Source: Planctomycetales bacterium (GTDB lineage: Bacteria > Planctomycetota > Planctomycetia > Pirellulales > UBA7805). Taken from it: a stretch of DNA of 7,298 nucleotides. The notes under the pieces were generated by a model, which searched no databases, was not told where the DNA came from, and saw only the letters and a list, made by a program, of their open reading frames with translations. This document shows positions 1 through 6,110 of the stretch, piece after piece (the stretch's first letter is position 1; each line of letters opens with the position of its first letter). Both the position numbers and the translations under genes were made by a program. The DNA lies in assembly GCA_011772275.1 (NCBI GenBank), contig WVZU01000246.1:8286-15583 (forward strand), read 5' to 3'.

Positions 1-2
1 CC

Positions 3-896
3 GAGTCGTTGCGCTGCGGCACGACGTTGCTGGGCGAGATTGCATCGAGCGACTGGCCGCCGGCCCCGGCCGATCTGCCGGCAATCGACATGGTCGTATT
101 TCGCGAGCTGATTTGCCTGCGGCCCTCGCAACTGGCCCAGATCGAGGAGGACGTCCAGCGGCACCTGCAGACGGCGGGCACCTGCAGCTGGCAAGCCGGG
201 CTCAGCCCCCACGCACCCTTCACCTGCCACGGCAAAGCGGTGCAACTGGCCGTGGAAACCTCGCGGCGTTATCGCCTGCCGCTGGCCATGCACCTGGCCG
301 AATCTCCCGAAGAGCGGGAATGGCTGCAGACCGGCCAAGGCCCCCTGGCCGATTTGCTGGCAGACCGCCAGGCCGATACCTACCCAGGCCCGCTGTCGGT
401 GGACGAAATCGTCCGCCAGCTGGCCGGCGCGCATCGAGCGTTGATTGTGCACGGCAATTACCTCAGCGATGCCGAAATCAAATCCGTCGCCGCGGCCCGG
501 GATCGCCTGTCGGTCGTCTACTGTCCCCGCACCCATGCGTACTTTCAGCACGCGCCCTACCCGCTGCAGAAGTACCTGGCCGCCGGCGTCACCGTGGCGC
601 TGGGCACCGACGGACGCGGCTCCAACCCCGACCTCAGCCTGCTGGCCGAACTGCGCCACGTGGCGGCCGGCTATCCCCACCTGCCGCGGGACCAGATTCT
701 GAACATGGGCACACTGGCCGGCGCCACCGCCCTGGGCCAGGCAGACCGCTGCGGCAGCCTCACGCCCGGCAAAGAAGCCAACTTCGCAGTGGTACCCCTG
801 CCCGACGCCGACCCTGCCGATCCCCACGAACTGCTGCTGCACAGCCAGCACGAGGTGCAAGCGACCATCTTCCGCGGGGCCGAATGGTCACGATAA
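3..896 (+). CDS. Amidohydrolase, ATZ/TRZ (chlorohydrolase/deaminase)-like, 5'-partial
   Basis: The reading frame is open from the window edge to a TAA at 894-896, so the N-terminus and its expected HxH metal motif lie outside. Numbering from the TTG codon at 9, the visible part has the order typical of the amidohydrolase superfamily: HAPF (H68), a metal histidine and general-acid glutamate in HLAE (H95, E98), a third histidine in HGNYL (H148), then ALGTDGRGSNPDLSLLAELR with the metal aspartate D201 and the SNPxLSLLxE segment. The end (GSLTPGKEANFAVV) matches the C-terminal strand region in which these enzymes return to the small beta domain. Family knowledge: these are cytosolic metal-dependent hydrolases that deaminate or dechlorinate nucleobase-like or triazine-like substrates. 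The substrate cannot be told from this fragment. The gene converges with the - strand gene ending at 936, separated by a repeat element. Confidence 0.88.
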   Translation, partial: ESLRCGTTLLGEIASSDWPPAPADLPAIDMVVFRELICLRPSQLAQIEEDVQRHLQTAGTCSWQAGLSPHAPFTCHGKAVQLAVETSRRYRLPLAMHLAESPEEREWLQTGQGPLADLLADRQADTYPGPLSVDEIVRQLAGAHRALIVHGNYLSDAEIKSVAAARDRLSVVYCPRTHAYFQHAPYPLQKYLAAGVTVALGTDGRGSNPDLSLLAELRHVAAGYPHLPRDQILNMGTLAGATALGQADRCGSLTPGKEANFAVVPLPDADPADPHELLLHSQHEVQATIFRGAEWSR

Positions 897-927
897 GCAA
901 ATTGGCGCGTGAGAAAGAAAAAAATTC

Positions 928-1057
928 GACAGGATCTACAGGATGCACAGGATCAGGATGTTGCTTTCCTGGGGTACCTGTTCGACAAACCGAATTGGGT
1001 TTTGTGCGAATGCTTTATTGTTTTCGCTGTCATCCTGACCATCTTGTGCATCCCGTC
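928..1057. mobile_element. Small repeat element with imperfect inverted ends (MITE-like)
   Basis: The left end (928-960) is built of repeated (N)ACAGGAT blocks ending in CAGGATG. The right end (1031-1057) begins CATCCTGACC and ends GCATCCCGTC. Reverse-complemented, the right end aligns with the left end except for one missing 9-base ACAGGAT block and a few mismatches. The 70 bases between them are unrelated to either arm. A-rich runs lie just outside both ends (about 919-924 and 1059-1066), which may be a target preference or a short duplication. The transcript could fold into a long hairpin, so the element may also serve as a terminator between the two converging genes. ACAGGAT-type blocks resemble a dispersed repeat seen in many bacterial genomes (recalled, not searched). 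Confidence 0.55.
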
Positions 1058-2090
1058 TAAAAAAAACTGCACGATGTGCAGCCAGCCCATCATCGGCCGC
1101 GAGGGTTTGGGTGCCGGACTGCGTCGGCGATGCCGCCGCCCCTTTTCGCCGGACCTCGCGCAACACGCCGCTCATCAATACCGTCAAGACCACCAGCAGC
1201 CCCGCCGCCAGGTAAACTTCCCGCCGCCCCGTCTGTCCCAGGGCGATTGCGCTTAGCCCATGCAGCAGTCCCACGGCCGTCACCATGGCCGCGATGAACA
1301 GCCCGCTTGCCATCCAACTGCCGCCCAGTAGTTGATCGCGCTGCGAGCCGGTCAGCTGCAGCAGGACCCACAACCCGGTGGGCAACTGCAGCAAGGTGGC
1401 CGTCAGGGCCGCCGTGCCGGCGCGCCGCACGATGATGGCCAACTCGGCCGGGCCGGAACCGTTTGTCGACACCGGGTCGCGGGAAACCGCCGCGGACAAC
1501 CGGCGAGCGCCCAGCATGACCACGACCCCCGCCACGGCCACGGAGGCCAGGAGGTGATGAACGACCGGGGCCAGCACGGCCGGTTGGAACATGCAGCCCA
1601 GCAGCTGACGGGACGACAGGGGCTCAGCACCCGGTAGCCCCCCGGCGGCCAGCCACCCGATCAGCACGAACAGCGGTGGAAAGTGGTACATGAGGTTGGT
1701 GGCCGCCAGCACGGCGATCAGACCGTGCCCCACCGGCCGCGCACGCCAGCGATGCCACAACCCGTCGTAAATCAGCAGGCACAGCACATAAAAGGCCAGT
1801 TCTGCCAGGCCCCCGTACAGCCGGCGAACCGGCACGCGGGCCAGCGCGTCGAAGAATTGCCCCTGGCCGCTCCACCACAAAAGCAACCCGCTGGCCAGCC
1901 CCAGTCCCACGGCGACCAGCACAGCGACCAGGCAAACCCGGACCAGCCACCGGCCCAGCCGGTCGGCCAGCGGGTCGCCGTGGCCGGCCGCTCGCCACCG
2001 CAAGGCGACGCAAGCCAGCGGTCCGGTCATGGCCACGTTGACGCACAGCAGGTGCGCGGCCAGGAGGATCGTGGCGGCGATGCTGACCAT
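936..2090 (-). CDS. Polytopic inner-membrane protein, about 8 TM, possibly b-heme binding
   Basis: 384 residues with about eight hydrophobic segments (roughly 5-30, 47-72, 92-112, 122-147, 173-193, 222-246, 257-282, 292-310). Histidines sit inside or at the edge of these segments (H13, H136, H178/H179, H277), and the motifs YGGLAEL, YHFPPLF and LQLPTGLW are present. Buried histidines with a QLPTG-type motif recall membrane b-type cytochromes such as cytochrome bd subunit I, but I cannot name the family, so the heme role is inference. The start at 2090 is chosen because hydrophobic sequence begins there and the ABC-F stop (2104) lies 13 nt upstream, overlapping a GAAGGA-like ribosome site. An in-frame extension to 2486 would only overlap the ABC-F gene. 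The last roughly 40 residues (345-384) are hydrophilic and are encoded by the inverted-end repeat, so the native C-terminus was probably replaced. Confidence 0.75.
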   Translation of the reverse strand: MVSIAATILLAAHLLCVNVAMTGPLACVALRWRAAGHGDPLADRLGRWLVRVCLVAVLVAVGLGLASGLLLWWSGQGQFFDALARVPVRRLYGGLAELAFYVLCLLIYDGLWHRWRARPVGHGLIAVLAATNLMYHFPPLFVLIGWLAAGGLPGAEPLSSRQLLGCMFQPAVLAPVVHHLLASVAVAGVVVMLGARRLSAAVSRDPVSTNGSGPAELAIIVRRAGTAALTATLLQLPTGLWVLLQLTGSQRDQLLGGSWMASGLFIAAMVTAVGLLHGLSAIALGQTGRREVYLAAGLLVVLTVLMSGVLREVRRKGAAASPTQSGTQTLAADDGLAAHRAVFFRRDAQDGQDDSENNKAFAQNPIRFVEQVPQESNILILCIL

Positions 2091-2103
2091 GGGGCGAGGT
2101 CCT

Positions 2104-3891
2104 TCAGCCGGCGGATTGCGATTCGGCCGTCTCCTGCAGCTCGAACCAGCGCTGTTCCACCGCTTCAATCTCCGACTGCAGCTGCTGGACCTGCTCGTGC
2201 AGCCGCTCCGCCTGGCTGGCATCGGTGGTCGCCAGCAGCTGCTGTTGCAACGATCGTTTGCGGTCGTCCAGCTCGGCGATCTTGCGTTCCAGCGACGCGA
2301 CCTGCTTCCGCACGCTCCGCTGCTCCGCCACCCGATTCTTCCGCCGCTGGCTGGCGGGCCCGGACGATTTTCTCTCCGCCGCCGGCACAGCGGTGGCCGG
2401 ATCGTGATCGAACTCTTTCTCGACACGATACAGATAGCTGTCGTAACTGGACGGATAATGGGTCGCTTTGCCATCCCCGATTTCAATCACCGAATTGGCG
2501 ACCCGGTGGACGAAGTGGCGGTCGTGGCTGGTGAGGATCACCGTGCCTTCGAACTGGTTCAGGGCGTCGGCCAGGGCATCGACCGTTTCCACGTCCAAGT
2601 GGTTGCCCGGTTCGTCCAGCACCAGGACGTTGTGGGGGGCCAGCAGCAGGCCGGCCAGGCAGAGTCGAGCGCGTTCGCCGCCGCTCAGCACTTCGATACG
2701 CTTGTCGACCAGGTCGCCCTGAAACAAAAAGCTGCCGGCAATGTCCAGCACGGTTTGCGTGGTCGTGTCCGGCCCGCGACATCCGTCCAGGTACTGGCGA
2801 ATCGTTTGATCGGCGGGCAGGGAGGAGTAGACATGTTGAGCGTAAATGCCGATCTGGCAGCCGTAGCCCCAGCGGACTTCGCCGGCCAAGGGGGGCAGGG
2901 AATCGACCAGCGTCCGTAAGATCGTCGTCTTGCCCTGCCCGTTGTCGCCCACCACCACCGTGCACGTGCCGTGCTCGATCTCCAAGTCGATGTGGGAGGC
3001 CACCGTGTGGTCGGGGTAGCCGATGGCCAGCCCGCTGCAGCGGACGGCCGTGCCGCGGCGGATGTTGTCTTGCGGGACGTGGAAGGCGACCGTTTTCTCG
3101 TCGCTCTCCAGCTCGACCAGCTGCAGCCGGTCCAGCTGTTTTTTCTTGCTGCGAGCTTGGGAGGCCGTGTTGGCGTTGGCGCGATTCTTTTGGATAAACG
3201 TCTCCAGCTGCTTCCGCTTGGCCAGGGTGGCGGCATTCACCCGCCGATCGTGCTCGCGGCGTTCCGCCTTGTGCTGCACGTATTGGTCGATGTCGGAGGG
3301 AAACAGCGTCAGTTGGCCTTGCGCAAGTTCCAGAGTGTGCGTGCAGGTCGCCTTGAGGAACCCGCGATCGTGGGAAACCATCAGGATCCCGCCGGCAAAA
3401 TGTTTCAGAAAGTGTTCCAGCAGGATCTGAGTCCGCAGGTCCAGGAAGTTGGTCGGCTCGTCCAGCAGCAGCAGGTTGGGCTCGTGCAACAACAGCGCGG
3501 CCAGCTTGACCCGTGTCTGCCACCCGCCGGACAGTTCGCTGACCGGCCGTTCCAGCGGGGGTCCCTTCAGTGCGAATTCGGCGGCCACTTCGCCGCACCG
3601 CCAGTCGGGCTGACCGCTGTCGCGGATCAGGAAAGCCATCACCGACTCGCCCGGCCGGAAGGGATCGTGTTGCCGCAGATAGCCCAGCCGCAGCCGCGGA
3701 TGGCGAATCACCTGGCCGCTGTCCAGTTCCTCGCCGCCGACCAGCACGCGGCACAGAGTCGATTTGCCCGCCCCGTTGCGGCCGACCATGCCGATCTTGC
3801 AGCGATCCGGCAGGGCCACGGACGCGTTATCCAGCAATAACTGGTCGGCGTACCTTTTGGAGGCGTTTTTGATTTCCAGCAGCGTGGCCAT
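2104..3891 (-). CDS. ABC-F family ATPase (Uup/YheS-like)
   Basis: 595 residues with two ABC domains and no membrane segment. Domain 1: Walker A GRNGAGKST (37-45), signature LSGGW (120-124), Walker B LLLLDEPTNFLD with E145, H-loop H174. Domain 2: Walker A GDNGQGKTT (315-323), signature LSGGE (402-406), Walker B LVLDEPGNHLD with E427 and an unusual G429 in place of the usual T, H-loop H456. Residues about 205-260 are the charged interdomain linker (FIQKNRANANTASQARSKKK) by which ABC-F proteins reach ribosomal P-site tRNA. Residues about 513-590 form a charged coiled coil, as in Uup or YheS. Family role: a cytosolic ribosome-associated ATPase that relieves stalled translation or gives antibiotic protection; which one is not decidable here. 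The start at 3891 fits MATLLEIKNASKRY, the canonical N-terminus. An in-frame extension to 3987 translates only the C-rich repeat. There is no Shine-Dalgarno sequence. The gene is followed 13 nt later by the membrane-protein gene. Confidence 0.95.
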   Translation of the reverse strand: MATLLEIKNASKRYADQLLLDNASVALPDRCKIGMVGRNGAGKSTLCRVLVGGEELDSGQVIRHPRLRLGYLRQHDPFRPGESVMAFLIRDSGQPDWRCGEVAAEFALKGPPLERPVSELSGGWQTRVKLAALLLHEPNLLLLDEPTNFLDLRTQILLEHFLKHFAGGILMVSHDRGFLKATCTHTLELAQGQLTLFPSDIDQYVQHKAERREHDRRVNAATLAKRKQLETFIQKNRANANTASQARSKKKQLDRLQLVELESDEKTVAFHVPQDNIRRGTAVRCSGLAIGYPDHTVASHIDLEIEHGTCTVVVGDNGQGKTTILRTLVDSLPPLAGEVRWGYGCQIGIYAQHVYSSLPADQTIRQYLDGCRGPDTTTQTVLDIAGSFLFQGDLVDKRIEVLSGGERARLCLAGLLLAPHNVLVLDEPGNHLDVETVDALADALNQFEGTVILTSHDRHFVHRVANSVIEIGDGKATHYPSSYDSYLYRVEKEFDHDPATAVPAAERKSSGPASQRRKNRVAEQRSVRKQVASLERKIAELDDRKRSLQQQLLATTDASQAERLHEQVQQLQSEIEAVEQRWFELQETAESQSAG

Positions 3892-3898
3892 GGAGGCA

Positions 3899-3950
3899 CC
3901 GGAGGGGGGGTGGGGGGGTGAGGGGTGAGGGGTGAGGGGTGAGGGGTGGG
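3899..3950. repeat. G-rich 7-bp tandem repeat (TGAGGGG x4) with G-quadruplex potential
   Basis: Four perfect TGAGGGG units fill 3919-3946, preceded by long G runs (3901-3918) and followed by TGGG. The + strand therefore has more than four runs of four or more G separated by 1-3 bases, enough for a G-quadruplex. The repeat starts only 8 bases from the ABC-F start codon, and on the ABC-F strand it reads as CCCCTCA repeats. Another G run flanked by similar sequence lies at 3959-3970. Confidence 0.85.
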
Positions 3951-4091
3951 ATCGAGTGGTGGAGGGGGGGCGGGAAACTACCGTCACTTTAACCTGAATC
4001 GCATCCTGCCGGCCAGTGGTTTTTCAACGGCTGATTTCGCGTCAGGAAACCGTTCGTGGGGTGCGATGATTGGGGGAGGGCTATCCCGCCC

Positions 4092-4118
4092 GGGGCCGGC
4101 TTCACAGAAGCCGGCTCC
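4092..4118. repeat. REP-like perfect hairpin, 12-bp stem
   Basis: GGGGCCGGCTTC (4092-4103) pairs with GAAGCCGGCTCC (4107-4118) over 12 base pairs, with one G-T wobble and a 3-base ACA loop. There is no T-run on either side, so a simple terminator is less likely than a dispersed palindromic repeat. The design (CCGG, two bases, TC, 3-base loop, GA, two bases, CCGG) is the same as in the 38-bp repeat hairpins at 4408-4558. Confidence 0.7.
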
Positions 4119-4242
4119 AGCATTGGCTCACCGCCGCAGGGCATTTTGAGCCCGGACTTTCCTGCTTGAATTGCTTGACAAAAATGGCAAGCGCAGGATT
4201 TGCCCTTGGCGGTCGCATGTCCGCGAGGGGTCGGATGCGAAA

Positions 4243-4271
4243 TTGACAATTTGCGCACAAAAAACTAACCT
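4243..4271 (+). promoter_or_regulatory. Candidate promoter of tRNA-Val
   Basis: A perfect -35 box TTGACA (4243-4248) is followed after 17 bases by TAACCT (4266-4271), a weak -10 box. Transcription would start near 4278, a few bases before the mature tRNA 5' end. A second TTGACA at 4175-4180 has no matching -10. Confidence 0.55.
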
Positions 4272-4282
4272 CTTACGACCTT

Positions 4283-4367
<85 letters not shown>

Positions 4368-4373
4368 ATCCAA

Positions 4374-4393
4374 AAAAGAAGCCAGGCACTTTT
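4374..4393. repeat. Left copy of GGCAC-type dispersed repeat bracketing the 38-bp array
   Basis: AAAAGAAGCCAGGCACTTTT closely resembles AAAAGAAACCTGGCACCTTT at 4576-4595, in direct orientation on the other side of the tandem hairpin repeats. I recall similar GCCAGGCACC palindromes as common in planctomycete intergenic DNA, but this was not searched. Confidence 0.5.
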
Positions 4394-4407
4394 CTGTAGC
4401 CCTTTTT

Positions 4408-4558
4408 CTGTAGCCGGGCTCTCTGAGCCCGGACTTGCCCTTTGCTGTAGCCGGGCTCTCTGAGCCCGGACTTGCACCTTTGCTGTAGCCGGGCTCTCTG
4501 AGCCCGGACTTGCACCTTTGCTGTAGCCGGGCTCTCTGAGCCCGGACTTGCACACCTG
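4408..4558. repeat. Tandem array of four 38-bp hairpin repeats
   Basis: Units begin CTGTAGCCGGG at 4408, 4445, 4483 and 4521, giving periods of 37, 38 and 38 bases. A degenerate fifth start, CTGTAGCC, lies at 4394. Each unit contains the perfect hairpin CCGGGCTC-TCT-GAGCCCGG followed by ACTTGCACCTTTG, with the last unit diverging at its end. The copies are almost identical, so the expansion is recent. Open frames through the array are artefacts of the repeat. It is not a CRISPR array, because there are no unique spacers. Confidence 0.9.
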
Positions 4559-4575
4559 AATACCTCCCCCAGATC

Positions 4576-4599
4576 AAAAGAAACCTGGCACCTTTTTAT
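4576..4599. repeat. Right copy of GGCAC-type dispersed repeat
   Basis: This is the counterpart of 4374-4393 with three substitutions or small length differences, in the same orientation. The 38-bp array lies exactly between the two copies, so the whole block may have moved or expanded as a unit. Confidence 0.5.
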
Positions 4600-4677
4600 G
4601 GAGGCACACAATCGGCACGCTGGCCGGCGGCGGCAGACCAGATCGAAGCGTCACTCGGCCTGAAAACCAAACATAAG

Positions 4678-4703
4678 ACCAGACGCCGGCGAAGCTGTCT
4701 GGT
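4678..4703. promoter_or_regulatory. Inverted repeat upstream of the PIN module
   Basis: ACCAGAC (4678-4684) is the exact reverse complement of GTCTGGT (4697-4703), with 12 bases between. It lies about 44 bases before the candidate -10 box of the toxin-antitoxin genes and could be an operator or a remnant terminator. Otherwise 4600-4740 shows nothing. Confidence 0.3.
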
Positions 4704-4746
4704 AGCGGACCCAGGCTTTGTAGTTTCCCAGGTAAAGCGACGATGA

Positions 4747-4752
4747 TATACT
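4747..4752 (+). promoter_or_regulatory. Candidate -10 box of the antitoxin-toxin operon
   Basis: TATACT matches the -10 consensus at five of six positions. No good -35 is seen at the right distance; TTTCCC at 4724-4729 is the best with 17 bases. Transcription would start near 4759, very close to an in-frame GTG at 4762, so the first gene may have almost no leader. Confidence 0.35.
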
Positions 4753-4806
4753 TATCTGGTCGTGTTTCCCTCTGGTTTCATGAAGTCAGAACCGCACGGA
4801 TCCGTC

Positions 4807-5013
4807 ATGTCGCCTGCTCAACTCGAAAAACGCGTTGCCGCCGTCGAACAGGAATTGGCTCGGCTCAAAACGCGGTTGAACGCTGCTGAACAGCAACCTT
4901 GGTGGCAGCGGATTGCGGGAACCTTTGCGAACGACTCAGCTCATGATGAGGCACGGAAGCTGGGACAGGAGTACAGGCGATCGCAAAGCCCCGACACGTC
5001 AGCAGATGAATGA
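4807..5013 (+). CDS. Small antitoxin-like protein paired with PIN toxin
   Basis: 68 residues from the ATG at 4807, which places the family-like segment QLEKRVAAVEQELARLKTRL at the very N-terminus. In-frame starts at 4762 (GTG) and 4780 (ATG) would add 15 or 9 residues and cannot be excluded, as no start has a clear ribosome site. Residues about 4-30 form a leucine/valine heptad coiled coil. They are followed by PWWQRIAGTFAND and DEARKLGQEYRR, a pattern I recall from short proteins encoded just upstream of VapC-type PIN toxins. No ribbon-helix-helix, AbrB or HTH DNA-binding domain is visible, so it is not a classic VapB. It ends in TGA, 9 bases before the toxin ATG, as expected of an antitoxin-toxin operon. 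Inferred role: binds and neutralises the PIN protein through the C-terminal half. Confidence 0.75.
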   Translation: MSPAQLEKRVAAVEQELARLKTRLNAAEQQPWWQRIAGTFANDSAHDEARKLGQEYRRSQSPDTSADE

Positions 5014-5022
5014 TTCACGCCG

Positions 5023-5436
5023 ATGGTGATACTCGACACGGATCACGTCAGCCTCCTGGAGTGGGGTGACGAAAGTTCCGAACGACTTCGCGAGCGCCTG
5101 GCTAATCTTCCCTCGCACGAGGTCGTTGCGACGATCATCAGCTACGAAGAAAGCCTGCGCGGCTGGATGGCCTACATTGCGCGGGCCAAAACCGTCGAGC
5201 AGCAAATCCAAGCGTATCAGCGCCTTCACCGACATCTGGACAATTACCGACAGATTCCGCTGTTGGATTTCGATGCAGATGCCGGAAAAGAACTTCAGCG
5301 CCTGCGGCAAGCTCGAATCGGTATTGGAGCTATGGACTTAAAAATAGCGGCCATTGCACTGGCGTCTGGAGCGACGCTGCTTTCTTGTAATCGAGTCGAC
5401 TTTGCCAAAGTCCCTGGACTGACCGTCGAGGATTAG
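5023..5436 (+). CDS. vapC: PIN-domain toxin, VapC family
   Basis: 137 residues, the usual length for a single PIN domain. The acidic metal-binding residues are present in the expected order: D5 (LDTDH, with D7 nearby), E42/E43 in ISYEESLRGW, D105 in GAMDLKIAAIAL and D126 in NRVDF. The C-terminus (FAKVPGLTVED) is also family-like. PIN toxins of type II systems are Mg2+-dependent cytosolic RNases that cut tRNA or other RNAs; the target cannot be predicted here. The ATG at 5023 follows the antitoxin stop by 9 bases without a Shine-Dalgarno sequence, suggesting translational coupling. All catalytic residues are intact, so the toxin should be active if expressed. A hairpin follows the stop codon. 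Confidence 0.92.
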   Translation: MVILDTDHVSLLEWGDESSERLRERLANLPSHEVVATIISYEESLRGWMAYIARAKTVEQQIQAYQRLHRHLDNYRQIPLLDFDADAGKELQRLRQARIGIGAMDLKIAAIALASGATLLSCNRVDFAKVPGLTVED

Positions 5437-5446
5437 ACTGTTTAGC

Positions 5447-5467
5447 CGCGCAGGGAAAACCCTCGCG
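5447..5467 (+). terminator. Hairpin after the PIN toxin gene
   Basis: CGCG-C-AGGG, an AAAA loop and CCCT-CGCG form an 8-bp stem with one bulged C, ten bases after the toxin stop codon. No T-run follows, so it would be a weak intrinsic terminator or an RNA-stabilising hairpin. Confidence 0.35.
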
Positions 5468-5606
5468 AGGTGCGCGAACACGTGAGAGTCGATGCGCCGC
5501 CAGTTTTCAATGCGCGGCAGAGAGGGGGGGTTGACGGCTTGCACAACAAAAAGAGCAGGTCGAGCCCTTATTGGTGCGAAGCCCGGCTGCCGGGATTTAG
5601 GGCCAA

Positions 5607-5638
5607 GTTCGAGTCCCTCATCGCCCACTGCAGTGGCG
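5607..5638 (+). repeat. 32-bp direct repeat, displaced tRNA-Val 3' end (putative att site, right)
   Basis: Identical over 32 bases to 4336-4367, 1271 bases downstream of it. It includes half of the T arm, the 3' acceptor strand and the discriminator base, plus 11 flanking bases. The sequence before it (5575-5606) has no resemblance to the rest of a tRNA, so it is a fragment and not a second tRNA gene. It fits the displaced old tRNA end left by site-specific insertion. Confidence 0.65.
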
Positions 5639-5783
5639 GCACCCTGCGAAACCAAGCGGTTTCTTGCGAGTTTCGCGGCGTCATTTTCCTTATTTGCGAC
5701 ACCTTGCGGCGCCCTGCGGGTAGCGCCGGGCGCGCGCCGGGAGTGCAAATCATTTCTTTTTGTCGGGGCTTGATACTGTTTAG

Positions 5784-5799
5784 TCCCGAGGCATCGGGA
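5784..5799. repeat. Short perfect hairpin TCCCGA-GGCA-TCGGGA
   Basis: A 6-bp perfect stem with a 4-base loop follows ACTGTTTAG (5776-5784), a 9-base string that also occurs right after the PIN gene (5437-5445). It is probably a member of a dispersed palindromic repeat; a function as terminator is not supported. Confidence 0.45.
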
Positions 5800-5901
5800 A
5801 AGCTGATCATCTGCATCTGGCCACCAAATGGGGGGTATTTCAAGGAGGCCACTTGGGCCAGGCTTGGTTTTCGATTTTCGCCTTGACGCGAAGAAAGAGA
5901 A

Positions 5902-5935
5902 GTGAATTGTGAATATCGAATGGTGAATATTGAAC
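5902..5935. repeat. GTGAATA-type AT-rich microrepeats
   Basis: GTGAAT, TGTGAATATCGAA and TGGTGAATATTGAA follow each other directly with small changes. A related stretch, TGAATAGTGAATAACGAATA, lies at 7001-7020. The two stretches lie on either side of the HicA-like module. Confidence 0.5.
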
Positions 5936-6110
5936 AAGGGACCATTAAATATCGAAGGACAAAAAAGACGGAGTGTCACGCCGAGGTGAGCAGAACGCGG
6001 AGGCGGCTTGCGAATTGGTACGGCAGGTGCTCAGCGGCCTCCGAACCACTCGTCGCACTCGGACGCCTAAGCGATCATTTTCAGATCCTGCACATACTGG
6101 CCCATCGTCT

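Larger units (their letters stand above)
3951..4282. other. Non-coding interval upstream of tRNA-Val
   Basis: No convincing gene is visible on either strand; the open frames here are short and lack family features. The interval holds a second G run, a strong hairpin (4092-4118), a 12-base fragment GAGCCCGGACTT (4148-4159) shared with the 38-bp repeats beyond the tRNA, and the tRNA promoter. The segment 4021-4054 has a spaced AACGG...CCGTT pair of uncertain meaning. Confidence 0.6.
5639..6110. other. Non-coding interval with small palindromes
   Basis: No convincing gene is seen. Short perfect inverted repeats occur at 5648-5663 (GAAACC/GGTTTC, 4-base loop), 5707-5728 (CGGCGC/GCGCCG, 10-base loop) and 5784-5799. 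AT-rich GTGAATA-type microrepeats lie at 5902-5935. On the - strand an 18-codon frame ending at about 6069 (reading MGQYVQDLKMIA at its end) follows the 6111 stop, but it is too short to call. Confidence 0.5.

Noticed and set aside
2091..2486. N-terminal extension of the membrane protein by about 132 residues
   Set aside because: It would lie entirely over the ABC-F C-terminal coiled coil and reads as arginine/serine-rich shadow sequence.
1683..2919. Long + strand open frames opposite the membrane-protein and ABC-F genes
   Set aside because: Shadows of GC-rich coding sequence on the other strand; no motifs, while the - strand frames carry full ABC-F motifs.
4408..4558. CRISPR array
   Set aside because: Units are tandem with no unique spacers between them, and no cas genes are present.
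5575..5640. Second tRNA gene ending at 5627
   Set aside because: Only the 3' part of the T arm and the 3' acceptor strand are present; the upstream sequence cannot form the other arms.
5338..5979. 213-codon open frame on the - strand overlapping the PIN gene and the displaced tRNA end
   Set aside because: Composition is incoherent, it contains the antisense tRNA-end peptide and overlaps the well-supported PIN toxin.
6069..6110. Frameshifted continuation of the 6359-6111 gene encoding the missing HTH
   Set aside because: The next frame gives only about 18 codons before a stop, with no helix-turn-helix-like pattern, so loss rather than a simple frameshift is more likely.
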